Source of the DNA: Spiribacter curvatus
GTDB taxonomy: Bacteria; Pseudomonadota; Gammaproteobacteria; Nitrococcales; Nitrococcaceae
Direction of reading: 5' to 3'
NCBI RefSeq assembly: GCF_000485905.1
Contig: NC_022664.1
Location: 1,116,001 to 1,180,000, forward strand
DNA: 64,000 bases
The translations under genes were made by a program, and so were the position numbers. This document shows positions 15,422-25,253 of the stretch, one piece after another. Position 1 is the stretch's first letter. Each line of letters starts with the position of its first letter. A model generated the notes under the pieces. That model was not told the origin of the DNA. It searched no databases and saw only the letters and a program-made list of their open reading frames with translations.

Positions 15422-16572
15422 CGCATTTCGATATCGCACTGATCGGTTTTGGTGCTGCGACCATGAGCCTGGCCGTCCGCCTTGCCAGCGACTACCCGGG
15501 TCGGGTCGCGGTCATCGAGCCACGCGAGCTGCCCAGCGACGACCGGACCTGGTGTGGCTGGCGCCTCGCGGATCATCCCTTTACCGATCAGGCCGCACAG
15601 ACCTGGTCAGCCTGGGCGGTGAGTCATGGCGGTCGCGAGCTCGTGTGCCGCAGTGACCACATCCCCTATGAAATGCTGCGCGCCTCGGCGGTGCAGGCGC
15701 GGGCACTCGACGCCGTTGCATCGCGGCCCGACTGGCAGTTTTTCAGTCGACAGACGCTACAGACGGCGACGTATGAAAAAGCCCACTGGCGACTCAGCCT
15801 CAGCAGCGGGGCGACCATCACCGCAGACTGCGTCATGGATTCAAGACCGCCCGGCATTGGCCTTGATCGGCCGTGGTTGTGGCAGAGCTTCGTGGGCCGC
15901 GAGCTGGTCGGCCCCGATCTCCCCGCGACCGGCCCGGTTCGTTTGATGGATTTCATCGATGACGATGCCCCGCTACTGACCTTTGTCTATGAGCTCCCGA
16001 TCAGCGACGGGCGCCGACTCATCGAACTCACGCGTTTCGCCCCGCAACGGCCATCGCTCGCGGAGCTCGGCACATCACTGGATCGCTTACTGGATGCCCG
16101 CGGACTGGCCACTCATACGATCGATCGTGAGGAATCGAGCCATCTGCCGATGGCGCCGATACCGCCCACGAGCCGGAGTGGCTGGATGCGCGTGGGCACG
16201 GCGGGGGGGAGCATGCGCCCGGCGACCGGCTATGCGTTCCATGGCATCCAGCGCTGGGCCGATGCCTGCGCCCGATCATTGATCGCCGGGAATAACGCCT
16301 CTCCGCCTTCCCGCAGCCGCTGGATGGACTGGCTGGACGGGGTGTTTCTCGAATCACTGTGGGCCGGCGGCAATGCCGATGCGCCGGGGGCACGGTTCCA
16401 TCGGCTCTTCGAGTGCACGCCCCCTGAGTCAATGGCCCGCTTTCTGATGAGTCGTCCGCGCCTCGGCGATATCGGTCATGTTCTGCGGGCCCTGCCCATG
16501 CTGCCGATGCTGGGCGCGGCTGGTCGCTACAGCATCCGCCGCCGGCGCCCCGTCACCCTGGATCAGCCCTGA
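15418..16572 (+). CDS. crtY: lycopene beta-cyclase
   Basis: 384 aa flavoprotein of the bacterial CrtY family that closes both ends of lycopene to beta-carotene. It begins FDIALIGFGAATMSLAVRL (dinucleotide fold), has RTWCGWRL, the family motif DSRPPG (residues 140-145) and VGTAGGSMRPATGYAF near residue 262. Beta-carotene would be the retinal precursor for the rhodopsin upstream. The stop codon overlaps the end of the opposing ABC exporter gene by 10 bases, so no dioxygenase (blh) or ketolase gene extends the operon. Confidence 0.93.
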   Translation: MTHFDIALIGFGAATMSLAVRLASDYPGRVAVIEPRELPSDDRTWCGWRLADHPFTDQAAQTWSAWAVSHGGRELVCRSDHIPYEMLRASAVQARALDAVASRPDWQFFSRQTLQTATYEKAHWRLSLSSGATITADCVMDSRPPGIGLDRPWLWQSFVGRELVGPDLPATGPVRLMDFIDDDAPLLTFVYELPISDGRRLIELTRFAPQRPSLAELGTSLDRLLDARGLATHTIDREESSHLPMAPIPPTSRSGWMRVGTAGGSMRPATGYAFHGIQRWADACARSLIAGNNASPPSRSRWMDWLDGVFLESLWAGGNADAPGARFHRLFECTPPESMARFLMSRPRLGDIGHVLRALPMLPMLGAAGRYSIRRRRPVTLDQP

Positions 16573-18305
16573 GTAAACTGCAGCGCAGCGAGGTGGGCGT
16601 AGAGGCGATCGGTCTCGAGCAGCTGGTCATGGGTTCCGATTGCCCGGATCCGCCCCCTTTCCAGAACCGCGATCCGGTCGGCATTACGCACCGTCGCCAG
16701 ACGATGGGCAATGACAATGCTGGTCCGCTGGGCCATCAAACGCGTCAGTGCAACCTGCACATGCCGCTCACTTTCCGCATCAAGGCTACTGGTGGCCTCA
16801 TCGAGCAGCAGCAGTGCGGGATTACGCAGAATCGCCCGGGCAATCGCGACACGCTGGCGCTGGCCGCCCGATAACTGCACGCCGCCCGAGCCGATGTGGG
16901 TTGCCATACCCTGTGGCAGCGCGTCGACGAATTCCCGGCAGTTTGCGGAAACCGCGGCTGCCTCAAGGCGCTCGGCGTCGGCTGACGGATCACCAAAACG
17001 AATGTTGTCCGCCACTGTACCGGTGAAGAGCACCGGTTCCTGCGCGACCAACGCCATTCGTCGGCGGAGCGCCGACGGATCGGCATCGCGCAGATCCACT
17101 CCGTCCAGGGTGATACGGCCCGAGGTCGGATCATAAAAGCGCAGCAAAAGGCTGATCAACGTGCTCTTCCCCGCGCCCGATGGTCCCACTAGGGCGACGG
17201 TCTCACCGGCATTGACGCTCAGATCAACGCCGGTCAATGCCGGCGGTTCAGGACGGGTCGGATAGCAGAACCCCACTGACTGCAGCTGGACTTCGCCACG
17301 CGCCGGATCGGGCAGCATCACTGGCTTGGCCGGTGGTTGGATCGCGGCAACGGCGTCGAGCAGTTCGAATAATCGCTCAGCCGCGCCAGAGGCGCGAAAG
17401 AGCTCACCAGCCACTTCAGAGAGCACACCCACCGCGCCGGCCGCAAGCACCGCATAGAAGATGAACGCAGAGAGCTCACCGGCACTCATCGCTCCCGCAA
17501 TGACCGCATTGCCACCGCGCCAGAGCACGAATGCCACTCCGCTAAAGGCGAGCAGCAGCGCGACGGCATTCAGGCCCGCACGCTGGCGGATCCGCCGTAC
17601 GGCGATCGCGAACGCATCCTCAACGCGATGATCGAACACCTGGCGATCGACCGGCTCATGCACGAACGCCTGCACCGTTTCGATGCCGCCGAGTGTCTCG
17701 CCAGCGTAGCTGCCAACATCGGCGATGCGGTCCTGGCTGAGCCGGGAGAGCCGACGCACACGCCGCCCCACAATAAGCATGGGAGCAACCACCACGGGGA
17801 TTCCGATGACCACCAGGGCACTGAGTGCCGGTTGGGTTACAACCAGCATGACCAACGTCCCCATTAGCAGCAGCGCGTTGCGCAGGGCCATGGAGAAGGT
17901 CGATCCAAGCACGCTCTGCAGTAACGCGGTGTCCGTGGTCATCCGTGACTGGATTTCACCCACGCCGTTTCGCAGATAGAAACCCGGGTCGAGATCGAGC
18001 AACCGAGCGAAAACGTCGCGGCGCAGATCGGCCGCGACCCGCTCACCGATCCACATCACCCAGTAGAACCGCAGCGCCGAGGCGACGGAGAGCACCAGGA
18101 CCACCACGCCAGTCATCAGCAACGCACGGTCGAGTGCAGCGCCGGTCCCACCCGTGAAGCCCTGATCGATGACCATACGCAGGCCCTGACCAATGGCCAG
18201 GACACTGCCAGCCGCTACGATCAGCGCCGTGCCGGCGATCAGCGCCTGCCGCCAGTAGGGCCGAATATAGCCCGCCAGACGCAGCAAACCAGAAAAGCGT
18301 GTCAA
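16563..18305 (-). CDS. ABC exporter, fused permease and ATPase (MsbA/BmrA type)
   Basis: 580 aa half-transporter working as a dimer. Residues 1-320 are six membrane helices of the exporter type-1 fold. Residues 340-580 are the ATPase, with Walker A GPSGAGKST, the Q-loop VAQEPVLF, signature LSGGQRQRVAIARA, Walker B LLLLDEATSSLD and H-loop IVIAHRL. Multidrug or lipid export is typical for this class; the substrate is not readable. The start at 18305 (GTG) is the first plausible one, but an ATG may lie slightly further in. It converges on crtY and is divergent from panD. Confidence 0.88.
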   Translation of the reverse strand: MTRFSGLLRLAGYIRPYWRQALIAGTALIVAAGSVLAIGQGLRMVIDQGFTGGTGAALDRALLMTGVVVLVLSVASALRFYWVMWIGERVAADLRRDVFARLLDLDPGFYLRNGVGEIQSRMTTDTALLQSVLGSTFSMALRNALLLMGTLVMLVVTQPALSALVVIGIPVVVAPMLIVGRRVRRLSRLSQDRIADVGSYAGETLGGIETVQAFVHEPVDRQVFDHRVEDAFAIAVRRIRQRAGLNAVALLLAFSGVAFVLWRGGNAVIAGAMSAGELSAFIFYAVLAAGAVGVLSEVAGELFRASGAAERLFELLDAVAAIQPPAKPVMLPDPARGEVQLQSVGFCYPTRPEPPALTGVDLSVNAGETVALVGPSGAGKSTLISLLLRFYDPTSGRITLDGVDLRDADPSALRRRMALVAQEPVLFTGTVADNIRFGDPSADAERLEAAAVSANCREFVDALPQGMATHIGSGGVQLSGGQRQRVAIARAILRNPALLLLDEATSSLDAESERHVQVALTRLMAQRTSIVIAHRLATVRNADRIAVLERGRIRAIGTHDQLLETDRLYAHLAALQFTQG

Positions 18306-18409
18306 TTTTCGCCCCTCTCGACGATTGCAGCGGCATGCAGAGGGATTACCTCGTCAGCCATGGATGTGTGCATTACCATGAGATCGTAATCCACTGAAAA
18401 AGGTGACAA

Positions 18410-18778
18410 GTGACAGCAATGATGATTTCGGTACTACAGGCCAAAATCCATCGCGCGACGGTGACCGACGCCAATCTCGAATACGAGGGCAGCATCACCA
18501 TCGATTCGACACTGCTCGAGGCCTCGGGTTTGCTGCCGCATCAGCATGTGCACGTCTACAACATCACCAACGGCAATCGCTTCGAGACCTATATCATCAA
18601 AGGACCAGCAGACAGCGGCGCAGTCACCATCAATGGTGCTGCTGCGCATATGGCAGGGCATGGTGACAAAGTCATCATCGCCGCTTATGCGCAGATTGAT
18701 GCGGCCGAGGCGTCGGCGTGGGAGCCCGTCCGAGTATTCGTGGACGACCATAACCGGACCAGACCGCTCAACGGCTGA
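18410..18778 (+). CDS. panD: aspartate 1-decarboxylase (pyruvoyl enzyme)
   Basis: 122 aa, normal size for the PanD precursor. It makes beta-alanine for pantothenate and coenzyme A. The self-cleavage site is LEYEGSIT, where the Ser becomes the pyruvoyl group; ISVLQAKIHRATVTDANL and GRPL-like end residues are typical, as is the helix AAHMAGHGDKVIIAAYA. The GTG at 18410 has AAAGGTG upstream; ATG at 18419 or 18422 is equally compatible with the family. Other pan genes are not near. Confidence 0.93.
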   Translation: MTAMMISVLQAKIHRATVTDANLEYEGSITIDSTLLEASGLLPHQHVHVYNITNGNRFETYIIKGPADSGAVTINGAAAHMAGHGDKVIIAAYAQIDAAEASAWEPVRVFVDDHNRTRPLNG

Positions 18779-18847
18779 TGGTGATTTCCTCCTTTTGGAA
18801 TCATGACGAAAGATACGCCCGGCTCTGAGGCAGGTCAATCGGGCATA

Positions 18848-18864
18848 TGCACCACGGTGGTGCA
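18848..18864. promoter_or_regulatory. palindrome between panD and tonB
   Basis: TGCACCAC and GTGGTGCA surround a single G in the 190-base space between the ends of panD and the opposing tonB gene. Both genes end here, so it may be part of a terminator structure rather than an operator. The rest of this gap shows no gene. Confidence 0.3.
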
Positions 18865-18968
18865 GAGTGCGCCGCTGCCGTTGAATTGACCACGCTAACC
18901 CTCTGAGGTTCGGACACCTTATTGATTTGCGTCAAATTCAGGGCTTTGAATCATTGCGCTGGGGACCC

Positions 18969-19691
18969 TCAGCGATCGCTCGCGAGAGAGAAGCTGATGG
19001 GGATCTCGATATGGCGTCCGGCGATCGCCGCATCATCGGGCGGAGAGGGCAGTGGCCGTGCCCGGCTGAGCATGGCCTTGACCGCGTTGTCGAGACTGGC
19101 ATGTCCACTGCCCTGTGAGACATGACCGGATGTCAATGCACCATTGGCATTGAAATGCAGTGTCAGTACTGCTTCGCCCTCCACTCCCCGAAGCCTCGCG
19201 CGGCGCGGGTAGCGCCGATGCTCCGCCAGCCATGCGCGCAGCGTCAGCAGATAGTCGCGCCTGGCCTCCGCATCGCCAGCTTCGGGCGTTGTCTCACCCG
19301 TCGAGTCGGTCGAGTCGGTCGTTGGTGGTGCGGTGGGCTGATGAGGGTCGCTTGATTGCGGTTCAGTGGCAGCGCCTGCGTCCGGCGCCTCAACGGACGG
19401 ATCGGGTTCAGTCGGGACGGGCGACTCCATTGCTTTAGCTGAGGCAGTGGCCGTCTCCGGTACAGACGGCTCAGCCGGTTGCGTCGGCTCCGGCCGCTCG
19501 GGCTGTGGTGTCTGCTCCGCCGTCTGTGGTGTGTCCACCGGCACGCTCCCCAATTGGATGCGCAGCGTATCGTTTCGTGTCCCTGGCTGTGCCGGCGACC
19601 GCGTCTCTGGAAGAAACGCGAATACGGCGGCGTGCAACGCGGCGGCGGCCAGCAATGCCGCGATCCATCCCACCGCACGTCCCCCCATCAT
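18969..19691 (-). CDS. tonB: TonB energy transducer
   Basis: 240 aa. N-terminal anchor GWIAALLAAAALHAAVFAFL, then a long Pro/Glu/Thr-rich periplasmic spacer (about residues 35-140), and a C-terminal TonB domain (YLLTLRAWLAEHRRYPRRAR, GVEGEAVLTLHFNANGAL, then SLDNAVKAML). It carries proton-motive energy from ExbB/ExbD to outer-membrane receptors. It is last in the order exbB-exbD-exbD-tonB, overlapping the preceding exbD by four bases. No TonB-dependent receptor gene is adjacent, so the cargo (iron siderophore, vitamin B12 or other) is open. Confidence 0.9.
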   Translation of the reverse strand: MMGGRAVGWIAALLAAAALHAAVFAFLPETRSPAQPGTRNDTLRIQLGSVPVDTPQTAEQTPQPERPEPTQPAEPSVPETATASAKAMESPVPTEPDPSVEAPDAGAATEPQSSDPHQPTAPPTTDSTDSTGETTPEAGDAEARRDYLLTLRAWLAEHRRYPRRARLRGVEGEAVLTLHFNANGALTSGHVSQGSGHASLDNAVKAMLSRARPLPSPPDDAAIAGRHIEIPISFSLASDR

Positions 19692-20095
19692 GGTTCGCGG
19701 GTAGTCAGGTGTACGCGCTCCCGGCCTTCTTCCCTCAGGCGCTCGAGTAGTGTGATCACTCGGGTTGCATCGGCCCTGGCATCGGCGATCAGTCGAAGCG
19801 GCTGAGTATTCGCAGATCCGTGCTCAGCAATGGCCGTACCGAGCGCATCGAGGATGACCGGTTGCGATTCGACGGCGATCGTCCCGTCCGCGGCCACATG
19901 GATGACCGTTGCTGGCTGATCGGCAAGCGGCTCGCCATCGAGCGTTGGCGGTGCCACTGGAAACGGTGCGGTCTGTGTCAGCTGCGCTGTGATGAGGAAA
20001 AACGCAAGGAGCAGGAAAACCACATTGATCAGCGGCAGTAGACCGGTCTCGGAATCGCTTCGGGGCAGTGCCTTATCAGGAGTCAGACCGATCAT
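19688..20095 (-). CDS. exbD: ExbD/TolR family protein, second copy
   Basis: 135 aa. One N-terminal membrane segment, LLPLINVVFLLLAFFLITAQ, with the functional Asp position of the family replaced by Asn (LINVVF, where ExbD has D-x-x-F). The periplasmic domain has VIHVAADGTIAVESQPV. The loss of the proton-path Asp suggests this copy may play a structural part beside the first copy, which keeps LIDVIFILL. It overlaps both neighbours by four bases. Confidence 0.85.
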   Translation of the reverse strand: MIGLTPDKALPRSDSETGLLPLINVVFLLLAFFLITAQLTQTAPFPVAPPTLDGEPLADQPATVIHVAADGTIAVESQPVILDALGTAIAEHGSANTQPLRLIADARADATRVITLLERLREEGRERVHLTTREP

Positions 20096-20508
20096 TGCGA
20101 TGCATCGATCCCGGTGAGTGAGACTGTCAGCCCCGATGCGCGGAGCGTGGCCAGCACGTTCAGGGTTCGTTGAAGGGAGACCCCCGGTTGTGGCTGCAGC
20201 CGGATGGTTGTCTCGTCCGCCGCTGACAGCCGTTGGTTGAGGACGGTGACGAGGCGGTCGGTGGATAGGCGCTGGCTGCCGACAACCGCGGCCGATGACT
20301 CGAGCTGCACCCGCTCGGTTGATGGGTCGGAATCGGTCCCGTCGGCATCAGCGGCGAGCGCGACCGGCAGCCGCTCCCGTGTCTCCAGCGTTGATGCGAG
20401 CATGAAGAAAATCAGCAATATGAAAATGACATCGATCAGCGGTGTTAACCGGATCATCGAGACGCCGCGACGCCGGGGAGCAGCAATTGCCGGTGGCGGA
20501 CTGCTCAT
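20092..20508 (-). CDS. exbD: ExbD/TolR family protein, first copy
   Basis: 138 aa. The membrane helix MIRLTPLIDVIFILLIFFML contains the Asp that carries protons in ExbD/TolR. A short periplasmic domain follows. It lies between exbB and the second exbD with ATGA-type overlaps, so the four genes form one transcript. The pairing of one Asp-bearing and one Asn-bearing ExbD in the same operon resembles heteromeric ExbD systems (inference). Confidence 0.9.
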   Translation of the reverse strand: MSSPPPAIAAPRRRGVSMIRLTPLIDVIFILLIFFMLASTLETRERLPVALAADADGTDSDPSTERVQLESSAAVVGSQRLSTDRLVTVLNQRLSAADETTIRLQPQPGVSLQRTLNVLATLRASGLTVSLTGIDASQ

Positions 20509-21158
20509 GGCTCACTGCGGTTCTGTGCCGGTGCCGGGCGCTGCGTGAAGATCTGTGTGATCAGGCTGTCCATCTCCTCGCCAAGCCGCTGAATGCGCGC
20601 CTCGATCCAGCTCACAGCGGCGACCGCGGGGATTGCGACTGCGAGGCCGACCGCAGTGGTGGACAGAGCCTGCCAGATGCCCGCGGACAGCACGGCCGGA
20701 TCGACGCCAGAGCGGCTATTCTCCAGTGCCTGAAAGGCATCGATCATCCCAAGCACGGTTCCGAGAAGACCGAGCAGGGGGGCCAGGCTGGCGATCAACT
20801 CCAGCGGGCGAAGACCGCCGCGGAGCGCGCGTAGCTGATCATTGCCGAGCCGCGCGATTTCCTCACGCAACCGGGCCTCGTCCGTGGTGCTGTCGCGCAG
20901 CCCATCAATGGCGCGGCCGGCGAGTCGGGCGACGGGGGTACCGGCCGTCCTTGCCAGATCGCTCGCGCGGCTTGGATCGCCGCTGGTGAAGGCGGATACG
21001 GCGGCTCGTGCCGCGGCCAGTCGATGGCTGCGGGTGAATGCGAACTGGCCGAATTTAGCGATCACGATGCCAAGAGCGATCACCGACATCGCGACAAGGA
21101 TCGCGATCACCGGACCACCCACTGAATAGAGCGCGATGAATCGATCAATAGCTGTCAT
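20505..21158 (-). CDS. exbB: ExbB/TolQ/MotA family proton channel
   Basis: 217 aa, three membrane helices. The first is GGPVIAILVAMSVIALGIVIA; the second and third are in the conserved block LELIASLAPLLGLLGTVLGMIDAF and ALSTTAVGLAVAIPAVAAVSWI. It forms the pentameric channel around the ExbD helices that energises TonB. It is the first gene of the four-gene operon. The promoter should lie in the 76 bases before it toward uup. TolQ is the alternative, but the tonB gene in the operon favours ExbB. Confidence 0.9.
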   Translation of the reverse strand: MTAIDRFIALYSVGGPVIAILVAMSVIALGIVIAKFGQFAFTRSHRLAAARAAVSAFTSGDPSRASDLARTAGTPVARLAGRAIDGLRDSTTDEARLREEIARLGNDQLRALRGGLRPLELIASLAPLLGLLGTVLGMIDAFQALENSRSGVDPAVLSAGIWQALSTTAVGLAVAIPAVAAVSWIEARIQRLGEEMDSLITQIFTQRPAPAQNRSEP

Positions 21159-21234
21159 GAGAAAAGCATACGTCAGCGTGACGCTGTCATGAAATTGCCT
21201 CTGTTAGACTGATGGCTTGTCCTAAGGAGCCGGA

Positions 21235-23091
<1,857 letters not shown>

Positions 23092-23126
23092 GGAAAACTC
23101 GATTTCATCAAGGCGAATCAGACTCT

Positions 23127-24563
23127 ATGGCCCGTGAACATGAATATGACCTGATCATCGTCGGCGGCGGCGTCGGCGGACTGGTCACAGCGAGCGTCGC
23201 CGGCCAACTCGGTCTTGATGTCGTGCTCGTCGAGCGTGGCCCTCGACTCGGCGGTGACTGTCTCCATCATGGCTGCATCCCCAGCAAGTCGCTCATCCAC
23301 TCCGCGGCAGTGGCTCATGCGGCCCGCGACGCAGGTCGTCTGGGCATTGACGCACGGCTTGGTGAAACCGATCTGGGCGCGGTCATGGATCGAGTGCAGT
23401 CGGTGATCGACGAGATTCAGGTCCATGACGATCCAACCCGCTTCCGGGATTACGGGGTCGATGTGCGATTCGGCGAGGCGCATTTCATCGATGCACGCAC
23501 CATTCGCGTCAAGGGTCAGCGCCTGCGCGCTCGGCGCTTTGTCATCGCAACCGGGTCACGCCCCCGCATCCCGGATATACCCGGGATTGAGACGATCCCG
23601 GTACTGACCAACGAGACGCTCTTCGCCGAACGCAGTCTCCCCGGCCATCTGGCCGTTGTGGGTGGTGGGCCGATTGGCACGGAGATGGCACAGGCGTTCT
23701 CGCGACTTGGCAGTCGTGTCACCCTGCTCGAGGCAGGACCGCAGATACTGCCTCGCGATGATGCCGGACTCGCTGCATCGCTGGCCGAGCACCTTCGCGG
23801 CGAGGGGGTCGATCTGCGCCTGTCGACCCACGTCAGTCGCGCTGAACCCATCGATGGCGGCGCGCGCCTGACGCTTTCCGGCAGCGCCGATGACACCACC
23901 GCGCTGGACGTCAACCGCGTCCTGATCGCCGCCGGGCGGCGTGCCAATACCGACTCACTCAACATTGAAGCCGCCGGCCTCGCCTGCGGCGACGACGGCC
24001 GTCTCAGCGTCGACCCGCGTCTGCGGACCAGTCGACATCACATTTATGCGATTGGCGATTGCGCCGGGCCTTATCCGTTCACCCACATGGCGGAATACCA
24101 GGCTGGCATCGTCATCAGTAATGCCCTGTTCCGGCTGCCGCAGCGGGTCGATTACCGGGCGGTGCCGTGGGTGACCTACACCGATCCCGAGCTGGCCCAT
24201 GTGGGGATGAGCGCCGCCGATGCCAAAGCCGCCGGGATTGACTGCCAGTGCGTTGACTTCCCGCTCGCCGGTGTCGATCGAGCCATCGCCCAGGGGGCAA
24301 CCACCGGTGAGCTGAAACTGGTGATCCGACGCGGACGGATCATCGGCGCCAGTCTGCTCGCCCCGCATGCCGGTGAGATCATCCACGAGCTGGCGCTCGC
24401 CATTGCCGCGCGCATTCCGCTGCGACGGCTCGCGGGAATGGTGCATGCCTACCCCACCCTCGCCCAGATCACCAAACGGGCAGCAGGTCGCCATTTCGCG
24501 ACCCAACTGTTCTCGCCTGGCACGCGCCGACTGGTGCGCTGGATAAACCGGATCCTGCCATGA
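23127..24563 (+). CDS. FAD-dependent disulfide oxidoreductase (mercuric reductase-like), left copy
   Basis: 478 aa class I flavin disulfide reductase. N-terminal FAD motif LIIVGGGVGGLVTAS; redox-active pair in RLGGDCLHHGCIPSKSLIHS; NAD(P)H motif VVGGGPIGTEMAQAF; second FAD motif IYAIGDCAGPYPFTHMAEYQ; C-terminal HAYPTLAQITK with the His that serves the dimer partner. It is neither a typical lipoamide dehydrogenase nor a MerA (no N-terminal HMA domain, no C-terminal Cys pair). Such enzymes are commonly paired with TVP38/TMEM64 proteins, as here (4-base overlap). This copy has no recognisable ribosome binding site because the sequence before the ATG belongs to the old uup start. Confidence 0.9.
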   Translation: MAREHEYDLIIVGGGVGGLVTASVAGQLGLDVVLVERGPRLGGDCLHHGCIPSKSLIHSAAVAHAARDAGRLGIDARLGETDLGAVMDRVQSVIDEIQVHDDPTRFRDYGVDVRFGEAHFIDARTIRVKGQRLRARRFVIATGSRPRIPDIPGIETIPVLTNETLFAERSLPGHLAVVGGGPIGTEMAQAFSRLGSRVTLLEAGPQILPRDDAGLAASLAEHLRGEGVDLRLSTHVSRAEPIDGGARLTLSGSADDTTALDVNRVLIAAGRRANTDSLNIEAAGLACGDDGRLSVDPRLRTSRHHIYAIGDCAGPYPFTHMAEYQAGIVISNALFRLPQRVDYRAVPWVTYTDPELAHVGMSAADAKAAGIDCQCVDFPLAGVDRAIAQGATTGELKLVIRRGRIIGASLLAPHAGEIIHELALAIAARIPLRRLAGMVHAYPTLAQITKRAAGRHFATQLFSPGTRRLVRWINRILP

Positions 24564-25225
24564 TGAGTCGATCGGCACGCCGCGTCCTGCTCCTCGCCGG
24601 AGTCGCGATCGTTATTATTGCCGGCCTTTTGATGCGGGATAACCTGAGTCGTGAGGCCCTCACCCACTGGCTCAATGGCCTCGGCCCGTGGGCGGGTGTT
24701 GTCTTTATCGCAAGCTACGCCGCCGGCGCTGTCGCGTTTCTGCCCGGACTGGTCTTCACCATCGCCGGTGGTGCCCTGTTCGGTCCATTATGGGGAACGG
24801 TCTATAGCCTCATCGGAGCGACCAGTGGCGCCACACTCGCGTTCCTCGCCGCACGGCATGGCGTGGGAGACTGGGTAGCGCAGCGAACCGGTGCGCGCCT
24901 CGGGCGCTTACAGGCAGGAATCGATCGGGAGGGGTGGCGCTTCGTTGCTTTAATGCGCCTCGTGCCGCTGGTCCCCTTCAACCTCCTCAACTACGCGCTT
25001 GGCCTGACCCGGATCCGCCTTTCCGTGTATGCGCTGACCAGCTTCATCACCATGTCACCCGGCGCCCTTGCCTATGTCTGGGTGGGCCATGCGGGCCGTC
25101 AGGCCATCGCCGGTGGCGACAATCGACTCCAGGCTGGACTCATCGCGATCGCGCTGATCGCCACGCTCGCACTGCTGCCACGGATTATCCGCAGCATTCG
25201 CGGCGGCGATCCGGCGGAGCGCTGA
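24560..25225 (+). CDS. TVP38/TMEM64 (DedA-like) membrane protein, left copy
   Basis: 221 aa, about five to six membrane segments. The SNARE-associated/VTT core is visible: VAFLPGLVFTIAGGALFGPLWGT (split in two pieces in the helix-loop), then ATSGATLAFLAARHGVGDWV and the motif RLVPLVPFNLLNYALGLTRI. Proteins of this family are thought to move or scramble lipids and to be important for membrane potential or stress. It overlaps the reductase gene by ATGA. In this orientation it is followed after 28 bases by the hydrolase-OsmC gene, which is probably the original operon order. Confidence 0.9.
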   Translation: MMSRSARRVLLLAGVAIVIIAGLLMRDNLSREALTHWLNGLGPWAGVVFIASYAAGAVAFLPGLVFTIAGGALFGPLWGTVYSLIGATSGATLAFLAARHGVGDWVAQRTGARLGRLQAGIDREGWRFVALMRLVPLVPFNLLNYALGLTRIRLSVYALTSFITMSPGALAYVWVGHAGRQAIAGGDNRLQAGLIAIALIATLALLPRIIRSIRGGDPAER

Positions 25226-25253
25226 ATATGATCACCCCCGCGGGAGAGCGCCC

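Larger units (their letters stand above)
23125..25225 (+). repeat. left arm of a 2.1-kb inverted duplication
   Basis: This 2101-base arm is the reverse complement of 26483-28583; positions pair so that the coordinates sum to 51708. All overlapping reading frames translate identically in both arms, so identity is essentially 100 per cent. It starts 2 bases before the reductase ATG and ends on the last base of the TVP38 stop codon. The outer edge touches the former start of uup. This arm lacks a ribosome binding site for its first gene, so it looks like the derived copy. Confidence 0.95.
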
